In this document: one piece after another, positions 15,232 to 23,037 of the stretch
How the letters are laid out: every line of letters starts with the position of its first letter
How positions within the stretch are numbered: position 1 is the stretch's first letter
Source: a virus
IMG/VR virus record: IMGVR_UViG_3300042890_002023
Coordinates: 1-28,901 of that record
Strand: one strand, 5' to 3'
DNA: 28,901 bases
Notes under the pieces: generated by a model
The model's database searches: none
What the model saw: the letters and a program-made list of their open reading frames with translations, nothing else
What the model was told of the DNA's origin: nothing
Program-made: the position numbers and the translations under genes

Positions 15232-15411
15232 ATGTGCATAGGTAATTTTACAGAAGCATTAATTTACGTTTTAACATTTGGCTATGGCAAACCCATTTCT
15301 ACTTGGGTTGCTCATAAATTAGGCTATAAGGATTGTGGTTGCGAAAAGCGACGTCAATGGCTAAATAAAATAGGTCGCTGCAATGAGTCCATTGACCTAT
15401 CTAAATTATGA
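15232..15411 (+). CDS. 59-aa CGC-motif mini-protein
   Basis: A 59-residue protein with a hydrophobic N-terminal half (EALIYVLTFGYGKPISTWVA), then GYKDCGCEKRRQWLNKIG. The CGCxKRRxxLN motif recurs in small proteins of Bacteroidota phages. The stop codon overlaps the start of the sigma-like gene (ATGA at 15408-15411), giving strong positional support. The cysteines could bind metal. Role unknown; the tight coupling suggests work together with the downstream regulator. Confidence 0.68.
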   Translation: MCIGNFTEALIYVLTFGYGKPISTWVAHKLGYKDCGCEKRRQWLNKIGRCNESIDLSKL

Positions 15412-15968
15412 GTGAAAACGAAAAGCAAAAGTTAATAACATTAATTTACGACATTCACAGTGAATGGCTACACCAAGTAGCTTACAATTTCAGCAACAAC
15501 AAACATACTGCCCAAGATATGGTTCAGGATATGTTTATAATGTTGTGCGAAATGAAGGATATTAACAAAATCAAGTATGGCAATACTGTGAATTTATATT
15601 ATTTGTATAAATCACTTAGAAGCATTTACTTAAATAGATATCAAAAACACGCCAGCACACATACAGCACTTCCTGAAGTTGAATTTGAGGCTGATTTTTA
15701 TTCATTAGATAAAGATGATAATTTTGAGGCTATGATCAGACTAGTAAATGAAACATTACAACAAGATATTCATTGGTTTGATGCTATGTTGCTTGATACT
15801 TATTTGAATCGCACTACTAAAGAGGGTAAGTCACACTCAATCAATTCACTACATAAAGAAACTAAAATCAGTACTTCATCAATCTGGACATCATTAAAAA
15901 ATACTAGAGAGATTGTACGTACTAAACTTGAAAAACAAGGTTATAATTCTAAAAGTTACAAACAATGA
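15408..15968 (+). CDS. Sigma-70-like RNA polymerase sigma factor homologue
   Basis: A 186-residue protein of the size of a group IV (ECF-like) sigma factor. Residues 15-80 resemble sigma region 2: HTAQDMVQDMFIMLCEM recalls the usual DAEDLVQDVFLKL, followed by YYLYKSLRSIYLNRYQK. Residues ~140-180 (SINSLHKETKISTSSIWTSL, REIVRTKL) look like a region 4 helix-turn-helix. Such proteins often precede the terminase genes in Bacteroidota phages. It is flanked by ATGA overlaps on both sides. It may direct host polymerase to late promoters, which would explain why I see no host-type promoter ahead of the late genes. It could instead be only a DNA-binding protein of terminase type. Confidence 0.65.
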   Translation: MSENEKQKLITLIYDIHSEWLHQVAYNFSNNKHTAQDMVQDMFIMLCEMKDINKIKYGNTVNLYYLYKSLRSIYLNRYQKHASTHTALPEVEFEADFYSLDKDDNFEAMIRLVNETLQQDIHWFDAMLLDTYLNRTTKEGKSHSINSLHKETKISTSSIWTSLKNTREIVRTKLEKQGYNSKSYKQ

Positions 15969-16210
15969 TATCACATTATGAATGGAAACAACTAAATGAA
16001 TGGTTGTCTAAAATTGATTTAACACAGTTTACAGGTTATGATCAAGGTGCTGTTGCTAGCTGGCACGCTAAAGTTATGAATCACCCGTATCATAAACCTT
16101 GTAGTTGCCAACCTCAATTATTTTTAGATTGGTTGGGTGATGTTAAACGTTGGGTTGAAGCTAATAGAGCTACGTTCGAGCAGAATGAATCACCACAAGC
16201 GGGGTTATAA
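15965..16210 (+). CDS. Hypothetical protein, 81 aa
   Basis: A Trp- and Cys-containing small protein (HYEWKQLNEWLSKIDLTQFT; HPYHKPCSCQPQLFLDWLGD). Its start overlaps the stop of the sigma-like gene by 4 bases (ATGA). The CSC and His residues could coordinate metal. It lies between the sigma-like and small terminase genes. No family recognised. Confidence 0.62.
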   Translation: MISHYEWKQLNEWLSKIDLTQFTGYDQGAVASWHAKVMNHPYHKPCSCQPQLFLDWLGDVKRWVEANRATFEQNESPQAGL

Positions 16211-16231
16211 TATTAAACAAAAGATTCAACT

Positions 16232-16540
16232 ATGAGCAAGGGCTTTCAAGCTGGTGATCCAAACGCAGGTAGACCAAAAGGTACTCAAAATAAAGAGGCA
16301 AAAATCATTCGTGAAAAATTTGCTCAACTATTAGAAAATAAAATGCCTGAGGTTGAAGAATGGTTAGATGAAATTCGTGAGGCGGATCCAGCTAAAGGAT
16401 TTGAATTGATGCTTAAGATGATGGAGTATATTATGCCAAAATTAAAGGCAGTAGAAACAACTTTCAATACTGAAGAGGGTGTTTCAAGCATCAAAATAGA
16501 AGTTGTGAAGAGCGAAAGTTCGCCACACAACTCATTATAA
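16232..16540 (+). CDS. Small terminase subunit-like protein (DUF5681-like N-terminus)
   Basis: A 102-residue protein beginning with AGDPNAGRPKGTQNKEAK, the basic motif found in DUF5681-type proteins and the small terminase-like proteins of many phages. The following helices (EWLDEIREADPAKGFELMLK; MMEYIMPKLKAVETT) match the usual layout in which a DNA-binding N-terminus is followed by oligomerising helices. It lies 6 bases ahead of the large subunit. It would recognise the packaging site and load DNA onto TerL. Confidence 0.75.
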   Translation: MSKGFQAGDPNAGRPKGTQNKEAKIIREKFAQLLENKMPEVEEWLDEIREADPAKGFELMLKMMEYIMPKLKAVETTFNTEEGVSSIKIEVVKSESSPHNSL

Positions 16541-16546
16541 CGAGTT

Positions 16547-17725
16547 ATGCACTTAAATATAAAAACGTCTGAATTGTTTGCTCGCACCTACAATTCGGAC
16601 AAACGTTTTGTTATACATCAGGGTGGTACTAGAAGTGGTAAGACATACTCTATACTTCAGGTACTAATTATTAAAGCGTTGGAGGCAACTTCACCGCTTA
16701 CTATCTCTATTTGTAGACGTAGTATGCCCTCTTTGAAGTTATCTGCAATGCGTGACTTCATTGGCATTTTAGATGCAATGAACTTATATAAAGAATCTGA
16801 TCACAATAAAACTGAAGGTACTTATCGCTTAGGCAAATGTACATTTGATTTCTTATCAATGGATGATGCGGCTAAGAAGAGAGGATCTAAACGTGACATT
16901 TTATATTTGAATGAAGCGAATGAATTAAGTTATGAGGAACAATTCCAATTAGCTATCAGAACTGAGAAACAAGTTATTATTGACTACAACCCAAGTGATA
17001 ATCAATCTTGGATTTATGATTTATTAGAGGAAAGAAAAGACGAGATAGATTTTATACAATCAACTTATAAAGACAATCCATTTTTACCTACTGAAACAAT
17101 TCGTGAAATTGAAAATTTGAAGTACACAGATGATGATTATTATCGCATCTATGCTTTGGGTGAGAGAGGATCAGGCAGAACGCTTATATTTCAATATCAG
17201 CAAATTAAAGGTATAGACTATCACACCACTCAATTTGTGGGGTTAGGAATGGACTTTGGTTATAGTAATGACCCAACTACAATAGTTGAAATATGGAAAG
17301 GTGGAGTTAATGATTTATTTGTTAAAGAGTTATTGTATAAAACTAAATTAACTAATAACGACATCATTGGCGAATTAAAGAAACTAGATGTTGCACCTCA
17401 TACTCTAATTGTTGCTGACTCAGCAGAACCAAAATCAATTGAAGAACTTAGACGAGCAGGTTTCAACATTAAACCAACTAAGAAAGGTAAAGATAGTATC
17501 AATGTAGGTATCGATTATATCAGAAGACATAATTTGTTAGTTACAGAAGATAGTATTAACTTGATAAAAGAATTAAACAATTATAAGTGGAGAATGGATA
17601 GAGATGGTAATATGACAAATCAACCTATTGATGCGTTCAACCACGCTATTGATGCTTTACGTTATATTGGTACATACACACAATCAAAATCAGGAACTGG
17701 GAAATATTATGTCAAATTCATCTAA
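16547..17725 (+). CDS. terL: Terminase large subunit (ATPase and nuclease)
   Basis: A 392-residue packaging motor. The Walker A GGTRSGKT is at residues 26-33 and the Walker B ILYLNEAN at 118-125, with the catalytic Glu at 123. The nuclease domain has acidic residues at D236 (GLGMDFGYSNDP), D291 (IVADSAEP) and D369 (HAIDALRY), the RNase H-like arrangement of large terminases. The length and motifs resemble the PBSX/XtmB group. The next gene begins inside its last codons (17709). It translocates DNA into the prohead through the portal encoded at 25197 and cuts the concatemer. Confidence 0.95.
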   Translation: MHLNIKTSELFARTYNSDKRFVIHQGGTRSGKTYSILQVLIIKALEATSPLTISICRRSMPSLKLSAMRDFIGILDAMNLYKESDHNKTEGTYRLGKCTFDFLSMDDAAKKRGSKRDILYLNEANELSYEEQFQLAIRTEKQVIIDYNPSDNQSWIYDLLEERKDEIDFIQSTYKDNPFLPTETIREIENLKYTDDDYYRIYALGERGSGRTLIFQYQQIKGIDYHTTQFVGLGMDFGYSNDPTTIVEIWKGGVNDLFVKELLYKTKLTNNDIIGELKKLDVAPHTLIVADSAEPKSIEELRRAGFNIKPTKKGKDSINVGIDYIRRHNLLVTEDSINLIKELNNYKWRMDRDGNMTNQPIDAFNHAIDALRYIGTYTQSKSGTGKYYVKFI

Positions 17726-18392
17726 AATAGTAAAACACACGATCCCAACTAGATGGGAAGAAATTAAGTTATCATTGTACTTAAAGTATTATGATATAGT
17801 TAAAGATAAAAAACCTGAAGATGAAGGTTATAATGAGTTTGTACTCAAAGAATTTGCTCACTATCTCTGTTTAATTCATAGAGATTTATTTTCAGCTTTG
17901 GAAATGAATACTATAAATGAAATTTCTGAGAATATGACTAGGATGTTTAAACAAACATCAGCAATGCCTTTAGTTCAGACATTTAAAATTGATGATGTAG
18001 AATATGGTTTCCATCCTAATTTACAAGAACTTACTTACGGTGAGTATCTTGACTTGACTTTATATGGTCAAAAATTATGGGAACAAGAAAATATATATAA
18101 ATTCCTATCCATTTTATATCGCCCCATTATTCGTAAAAGTGGTAAAGAATATATCTTAGATGATTACTCAGGTACATCTCAAGTTAGAATTGATTTATTT
18201 AAATCACATATGACGTGTGATGTTGTTTGGGGCGCAATCAGTTTTTTTTTGCTTTTACAACTAGCCTTGGTGAACAGTACGAGTCTCTATTTGACGGAGC
18301 TAACTACGGAAATAGCACAAGAGTTGAAGCAAACTTTGCGAACAAATGGGGAACATATCAAACAATCTATACATTGGCTGGAGGGCGTTTAG
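17709..18392 (+). CDS. Tail assembly chaperone-like protein, short (zero-frame) product
   Basis: A 227-residue protein in the zero frame. I chose ATG 17709 (MSNSSKIVKHTIPTRWEEI), which overlaps TerL by 17 bases, rather than an upstream TTG or ATG deep inside TerL. The N-terminal part (TIPTRWEEIKLSLYLKYYDI) and PNLQELTYGEYLDLTLY look like a conserved phage family. Downstream of the T9 run the zero frame continues for 47 residues (VNSTSLYLTELTTEIAQELK; GEHIKQSIHWLEGV) to TAG. A -1 shift at the T run would give the longer product described separately. Two-product genes of this kind in tailed phages usually encode tail assembly chaperones, although the position just after TerL, far from the tape measure, is unusual. 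Confidence 0.72.
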   Translation: MSNSSKIVKHTIPTRWEEIKLSLYLKYYDIVKDKKPEDEGYNEFVLKEFAHYLCLIHRDLFSALEMNTINEISENMTRMFKQTSAMPLVQTFKIDDVEYGFHPNLQELTYGEYLDLTLYGQKLWEQENIYKFLSILYRPIIRKSGKEYILDDYSGTSQVRIDLFKSHMTCDVVWGAISFFLLLQLALVNSTSLYLTELTTEIAQELKQTLRTNGEHIKQSIHWLEGV

Positions 18393-18517
18393 TAGACTTT
18401 GACGCTGTTACCAAATTACCTTTACATTCTTGCCTAACTTACTTAGCTTATCTACAAGATAGATCTCAGGTTGAACATATATTAATCAAACAATCTTCAA
18501 ATCAACTGAATAGATAG
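17709..18517 (+). CDS. Probable -1 frameshift product of the same gene (about 269 aa)
   Basis: The -1 frame is open from the T9 run to TAG at 18515-18517. It encodes FAFTTSLGEQYESLFDGANY followed by NKWGTYQTIYTLAGG and DFDAVTKLPLHSCLTYLAYL. KWG(W/T)YQ(S/T)IY...LAxG...F...T.L....CL..L is a motif I recognise from Bacteroidota phage proteins found in this neighbourhood, so this frame is very likely translated. It has no good start codon of its own (only TTG at 18227), and its conserved part overlaps the zero-frame coding. A join at 18245-18251 would fuse the first 180 codons to about 88 codons of the -1 frame. If the run had one more T the whole gene would be a single frame, so a sequencing undercall is the alternative. 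Confidence 0.65.
18242..18251 (+). promoter_or_regulatory. Slippery site for -1 ribosomal frameshifting
   Basis: Nine T then G (18242-18251) give two overlapping X-XXY-YYZ heptamers in the zero frame: T TTT TTT at 18242-18248 and T TTT TTG at 18245-18251. Both allow tandem slippage by one base with near-perfect re-pairing. I did not find an obvious strong downstream stem by eye. Confidence 0.62.
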
Positions 18518-18534
18518 GGATGTTTTACACGTCC
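18518..18534 (+). other. Short intergenic hairpin after frameshift gene
   Basis: GGATGT (18518-18523) pairs with ACGTCC (18529-18534), with one G-T pair and the loop TTTAC. It begins directly after the stop codon of the -1 frame. No T tract follows (TTGGTTAT), so it is more likely a weak attenuator or processing/stability element than a full terminator. Confidence 0.4.
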
Positions 18535-18548
18535 TTGGTTATATCAGT

Positions 18549-18806
18549 ATGCCAAAATCAAGATTCAACAAGGTTGCTACTATTGATTTAACTCAAGCAG
18601 CAAATAGACCTTACATACCAGGTCGTTCATCTCCTAGAAGTGGAAATAGAGCTTGTTTATGTTGGGGTACATCAACTTATGGTGCTACCTACTCACGTAA
18701 ATGTTGTAATCAAGATTTACACGCACAAGCAATAGGCTATATTGGACCTAATCCTGCCAACTATAGTGCATTCAGTGATGGATTTTTACAAACCGCTTTT
18801 AGTTAA
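18549..18806 (+). CDS. Cys-rich small protein upstream of tail fibre, 85 aa
   Basis: Contains ACLCWGTSTYGATYSRKCCN followed by DLHAQAIGYIGP. Small proteins with a C-x-C...YS(R)xCC...L.AQ.IG pattern stand next to fibre genes in many Bacteroidota phages. The last residues overlap nothing, and the fibre start follows 5 bases later. It may be a fibre accessory or virion protein; the four cysteines could bind metal. Function unknown. Confidence 0.7.
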   Translation: MPKSRFNKVATIDLTQAANRPYIPGRSSPRSGNRACLCWGTSTYGATYSRKCCNQDLHAQAIGYIGPNPANYSAFSDGFLQTAFS

Positions 18807-18811
18807 AAAAT

Positions 18812-21800
18812 ATGCCTACACAAAGACAAGAAATATCAGCTTCAATACAAGCTAACTTTCCAGATAATACGTCTCAATTTATTACTCCTGCTCGCATAAG
18901 AAGTGAACAAGGGTTATTTGAAAACTATGTAGTATTAAATGAACAAACAGCATCTATTATAGCTCAAGCTGTTGCTTCATCTTCTGCAGGTGCTGGATTT
19001 GTAACTGATGCAGCATTTAATGCATACACTGGTAGTACAAATACATTTACAGGTTCAATACAAACTCAAGTAAATGCTCTCCAAGCAGCTACAGGAAGTT
19101 ATGTAACAAACGCTCAAACAGCAAGTATGAGTGTTTTAAGTGCTTCTTATGCATCTAGCTCAACTAGTGCTTCGTATGCCTTAACTGCATCTTTTGCCTT
19201 AAATGCTGGTGGAACAATTAATACAGGTAGCTTCGCTACAACTGGTTCAAATACTTTTAATGGTACAAATACATTTACTGGTAGTTTAAATGCTCAATCA
19301 GCATCAATTACATTTTTAACAGTAGGTACAATTGTATCATCATCAACTATATTTTCAAGTGGTTCAAACACATTAGGTGATGCAAGTAATGATGTACAAA
19401 CACTTTGGGGTACAGTTAATTTACCTACAGGACCATTACAAGTTACTGGTTCAGTAAGTTCAACAAGTGGATTTACAGGTTCACTTCAAGGTACATCTTC
19501 ATTTGCTAATAGTGCTACAAGTGCTTCATATGCGTTATCTGCTACATCAGCATCATATGCTTTAAACAGCACAAATGCTGTTTCTGCTTCATACGCAAGC
19601 GCTTCAACAAGTGCTTCATTTGCTTCAAATGCTACTTCAGCATCATACGCAAGTTCATCTACTTCAGCTTCATTTGCTAATAATGCTACAAGTGCTTCAT
19701 ATGCATTAACAGCTTCATTTGCTTTAAATGGTGGTGGTGGAACAATTAATACAGGTAGTTTCGCAACTACTGGTTCAAATACATTTATTGGTGATCAAAC
19801 AGTAAGTGGTTCAGTAAGAATTAGTGGTTCATTAGTAATGAATGGTTTATCTCCTATTCAAGCATCTCATATAAAAGCAAATGATATTCAAGGAGTAGAA
19901 ATACTGACTAATAGTGGAACAACAGTAGCTACATTTGGTCAAGGTGGTGGAACAGGAGCAACATTTGCAGGTCAAATAAATGCAACAGCATTTTCAGGTT
20001 CAGGTGCTTTAGTAACAGGAGTTGTTAGTTCATCTTACGCTGCTAATTCAACATCAGCATCGTTTGCTATATCAGCTTCTTGGGCTCCTTTTGTAGCTAC
20101 AAATACAGGTTCATTACTTACAACTGCATCAGTTTCTTTAAATACAATTACCTTTACTAAAGGTGATGGTTCAACATTCCCAATTACTGTAAATACAGGT
20201 TCAGCAACATCTATTGATACTGGTAGTTTAGTTACTACAGCATCATTTAATGCTTATACTGGAAGCACAAATACATTTACTAGTTCAATTCAACAACAAG
20301 TAAATACTTTACAATCAGTTACTTCATCGTATGTAACTAATGCTCAAACAGGTTCATTTGTAACAAGTGCTATTACAGGTTCTTCAATAATTACAGCATC
20401 TGTAAGTTTAAATACAATTACATTTACTGAAGGTGATGGTACAACATTTAACATTACTGTAGATACAGGATCTGGAGGTGGTGGTGGTGGAATGAACTTA
20501 GGCGCTAACACGTTTACAGGTTCACAAACAATAGCTTCAGCTTCAGTTTATATTACTCCAACAGGTTCAACTGTTCAGTATTTAACTGAAAGTGCTGTTA
20601 GAGGTAACTTAGTATTTGGTAATACTAACTTAGCTCAATCTGGTTCAGTTATTGTTACTGGTTCAAATAATATTTTACTAGGTATAGGTGTATCAACAAC
20701 AGGTCAAGGTGGATGGAATGGAAGTAGAAACGTAATTATAACATCTCCACAATACTCAGGTTCAGTACCAAGTATGAATGGTACAATTAATTTAGGTAAC
20801 TATATAGCATCAGGTTCGGGTACAGGCACAAATGCTATTTCTTCAACATTCGCAAATGGTGGTATCACAGTTACAAATACTTCTCCAAGTAGTAATACTA
20901 CAATTTCTACTTCAAATATAAATGCTACAACTACTATTAGACACGCAGCGAGTGGTTCAACAGTAGCAAATGGTAACTTAACAATTAGTACTACAAACTT
21001 AGGAGGTAGTGTATTAATTAGTACAACTGGTTCATCTACAGCAGCTAAAACTATAGCTCAATCAATGTTTGTAGGTGGTAATATTACTGCTTCATTAGAA
21101 GCTGCTTCAAACTCAAACTTAGCCAATACAATTGTTTTAGGTTCTGGTTTAGTAGTAAGTGGTACTTTAGCAGCAAGTAGCTTATCAGGTTCTACAATTG
21201 TAGGTCAATATAATGAAACAGGTTCATTAAGTGATCCTTCACAAGTTAAATTTGTAGTTGGTACAGGTACTTCAGCCACATCTCGTAGAACTTCATTCTA
21301 TGTAAGTCAATCAGGTGAAACTGTAGCTGTTAACTTAGTTCCTACTACTTTAAATACTCAAAACACAACCACAATTCAAAGTACAGGATCTATTACAAAT
21401 AGAATCCATACCAAACAAGCAGGTGCAATGCCAGCTGGAGGAATTAGTTCATCATTTATAATTTCACCTGAAATTGGATTAGAACCAACTGCAGCAAACT
21501 TTAAACCAATTTTACAAAGAAACTTAACTGGTTCAATTGGGCAAAGTGGTTCATATGTGTTTAATATTGATTTTGTTAACAACGTATTAGTAGCCACAAG
21601 TACTGACTTATACATTGGTTCAGGTAAAATAAGTGGATTCTGTATTCCAGGTAGAACTGCTACAGTTGCTGCAACAGCATCAATTCAAAACTATGTGTTT
21701 AATGATTCTAGTATGTTACCAGCAATAAGTTCATCTTGGGATGGTACATTATATACAGTATTTGCTAAACATAATGGAGGTGCTTCATCATCATTTGCTT

Positions 21801-21841
21801 ATACAGGTACTGAATTCTATCATAGCGGTTCAACTCAATAA
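18812..21841 (+). CDS. Repetitive tail fibre / receptor-binding protein, 1009 aa
   Basis: The N-terminal 50 residues (SIQANFPDNTSQFITPARIR) resemble virion-attachment segments of Bacteroidota phage fibres. A long low-complexity shaft follows, built from (S/T)SASYA and TASFALN units, densest from about 19130 to 19720. Larger duplications include FNAYTGSTNTFTGS (residues 69 and 479), GTINTGSFATTGSNTF (twice) and VSLNTITFT-x-GDG (twice). Residues ~795-845 (IVGQYNETGSLSD, FVVGTGTSATSRRTSFYVSQ) match a motif common near the ends of phage fibres and trimeric adhesins. The C-terminal ~170 residues are less repetitive and probably bind the receptor. No autoproteolytic chaperone domain was seen. Likely trimeric. 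Confidence 0.85.
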   Translation: MPTQRQEISASIQANFPDNTSQFITPARIRSEQGLFENYVVLNEQTASIIAQAVASSSAGAGFVTDAAFNAYTGSTNTFTGSIQTQVNALQAATGSYVTNAQTASMSVLSASYASSSTSASYALTASFALNAGGTINTGSFATTGSNTFNGTNTFTGSLNAQSASITFLTVGTIVSSSTIFSSGSNTLGDASNDVQTLWGTVNLPTGPLQVTGSVSSTSGFTGSLQGTSSFANSATSASYALSATSASYALNSTNAVSASYASASTSASFASNATSASYASSSTSASFANNATSASYALTASFALNGGGGTINTGSFATTGSNTFIGDQTVSGSVRISGSLVMNGLSPIQASHIKANDIQGVEILTNSGTTVATFGQGGGTGATFAGQINATAFSGSGALVTGVVSSSYAANSTSASFAISASWAPFVATNTGSLLTTASVSLNTITFTKGDGSTFPITVNTGSATSIDTGSLVTTASFNAYTGSTNTFTSSIQQQVNTLQSVTSSYVTNAQTGSFVTSAITGSSIITASVSLNTITFTEGDGTTFNITVDTGSGGGGGGMNLGANTFTGSQTIASASVYITPTGSTVQYLTESAVRGNLVFGNTNLAQSGSVIVTGSNNILLGIGVSTTGQGGWNGSRNVIITSPQYSGSVPSMNGTINLGNYIASGSGTGTNAISSTFANGGITVTNTSPSSNTTISTSNINATTTIRHAASGSTVANGNLTISTTNLGGSVLISTTGSSTAAKTIAQSMFVGGNITASLEAASNSNLANTIVLGSGLVVSGTLAASSLSGSTIVGQYNETGSLSDPSQVKFVVGTGTSATSRRTSFYVSQSGETVAVNLVPTTLNTQNTTTIQSTGSITNRIHTKQAGAMPAGGISSSFIISPEIGLEPTAANFKPILQRNLTGSIGQSGSYVFNIDFVNNVLVATSTDLYIGSGKISGFCIPGRTATVAATASIQNYVFNDSSMLPAISSSWDGTLYTVFAKHNGGASSSFAYTGTEFYHSGSTQ

Positions 21842-21844
21842 TAA

Positions 21845-21970
21845 ATGGCAAAGTCAGTAAATTCAAATAAATTAACATTCGGTAAGCGTAAAGGGGGCAA
21901 AGCTAAAAAAACTAGCGGCCCTAAAGATGCGCCTACTAAAATATATAGAGGTCAAGGTAAAAAACATTAA
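21845..21970 (+). CDS. 41-aa Lys/Gly-rich basic protein
   Basis: Encodes MAKSVNSNKLTFGKRKGGKA followed by KKTSGPKD...IYRGQGKKH. Very basic mini-proteins with this GKRKxGKAKK...KYRGQG layout occur in structural gene clusters of Bacteroidota phages, so I consider it real despite its size. It starts 3 bases after the fibre stop and ends 1 base before the next ATG. It could bind packaged DNA or act as a capsid-interior protein. Confidence 0.72.
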   Translation: MAKSVNSNKLTFGKRKGGKAKKTSGPKDAPTKIYRGQGKKH

Positions 21971-21971
21971 T

Positions 21972-22211
21972 ATGCCAATTCCACAACGCAAACAAGGCCA
22001 ATCAGAAGATACATTCATAAGTGAGTGTATTGCTGAATTAGCAGGCGAATATGATCAGCAACAAGCTGCCGCAATTTGCTATCAACAAATAAACTTAGAG
22101 GATTATGCTTTTAGAAAGGCATTAATGCAATTCAGTCAACCAAGCTTCACTGGAAATACTTATTCAGGTGGAATGGGAATGAAACGCAAAAACCTCTCAA
22201 ATAAGAAATAA
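21972..22211 (+). CDS. Small conserved phage protein, 79 aa
   Basis: I chose ATG 21972 (MPIPQRKQGQSEDTFISECI), one base after the previous stop, rather than an upstream ATG at 21927 that lies inside the basic mini-protein. The segment SEDTFISECIAELAGEYDQQ followed by QAAAICYQQ matches a motif (P.p..ges...FISrCi..l..Eyp..qAvAICy.q) common near prohead and portal genes in tailed phages. Role unknown; probably morphogenesis. Confidence 0.75.
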   Translation: MPIPQRKQGQSEDTFISECIAELAGEYDQQQAAAICYQQINLEDYAFRKALMQFSQPSFTGNTYSGGMGMKRKNLSNKK

Positions 22212-22245
22212 CGATATTGTTATATAATCACAAAATAAATTAGAT

Positions 22246-23004
22246 ATGGATTCAAAAATACTTTTGAATAAAATCTTTACTTTGTTATCAATCGATACAA
22301 AAGAAGTTGAACTTACACGTAATGTTGTGTATGGTTCTTTACTTCCTGACAACGATATCTTAGAAGTATCTGAATGGAAAATCGGTGTTCCTGTATTCAT
22401 TATTTCAGAAGATGGTAATAAAAAACCTCTTACTGATGGTGAATACGACATTGTAATTGAAGATACAGCTGATGGTTTATCACAAGGTGGCCCTACCAAG
22501 TATGCCTTAAAAATCGATGGCAATAAGATTGAGTCGCTTCAGATTAAACAACTTAAAGAGACTAAAGCAATCACAAACAAAACACAATTAGAAAAAACCG
22601 AAACTATGGAATTGAAATCTATGGAGGAGAAAGCAATGGTTCCAGAAACCAAATCTCCTGAAAAAGAAGAAATGCAGGAACCTCTGAAAGATTTAGGTCC
22701 TGAAGAAAAGTATGCAACTAAAGCTGAAATCGAAGACATCAAGAAAGCGATTGAAGAATTAACTAAAGCATTTGCTTCATTAACTAAAGAAAAAGGTGAT
22801 GAAACAGAAATGGGTAGCGAAGAGAAGATGGTAACTGTACCTGAAACTAAAGTACCTGGTAAAGATGTTAAAATGTCTTCTGCTCGTAAATTAACTGGTG
22901 CTCCAGAAGCTGTTAAACCTGCTTACAACGAATTTTATAACAACAAATCAGAATTTGAAACTACTCAGCAACGCGTATTCCGCAAGATGAGTGAATTCAA
23001 TTAA
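22246..23004 (+). CDS. Probable head scaffolding protein
   Basis: A 252-residue acidic protein directly upstream of the capsid gene. The N-terminal ~110 residues contain a beta-rich segment (SEWKIGVPVFIISEDGNKKP; LTDGEYDIVIED) with the pattern I know from proteins preceding capsid genes in Bacteroidota phages. The middle and C-terminus are Glu/Lys-rich, with a coiled coil (ATKAEIEDIKKAIEELTKAF). High charge, coiled coil and position support a scaffold, which assembles the procapsid and is then removed, perhaps by the XkdF-like protease at 7529. It carries no protease motif itself. Confidence 0.72.
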   Translation: MDSKILLNKIFTLLSIDTKEVELTRNVVYGSLLPDNDILEVSEWKIGVPVFIISEDGNKKPLTDGEYDIVIEDTADGLSQGGPTKYALKIDGNKIESLQIKQLKETKAITNKTQLEKTETMELKSMEEKAMVPETKSPEKEEMQEPLKDLGPEEKYATKAEIEDIKKAIEELTKAFASLTKEKGDETEMGSEEKMVTVPETKVPGKDVKMSSARKLTGAPEAVKPAYNEFYNNKSEFETTQQRVFRKMSEFN

Positions 23005-23037
23005 TTAATTAAACAAATATTTTAAAACTTATTAAAA

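Noticed and set aside
15277-15308. TTTGGCTAT, matching the conserved -33 part of P1-P3
   Set aside because: It lies inside the 59-residue CGC protein gene, and no TAnnTTTR follows at 19-21 bases (ACTTGGGT), so I treat it as coding coincidence.
18227-18517. Independent gene starting at TTG 18227
   Set aside because: Its first codons are the T run in another frame and have no A-rich leader. The conserved motif is better explained by -1 frameshifting from 17709 or by a miscalled T.
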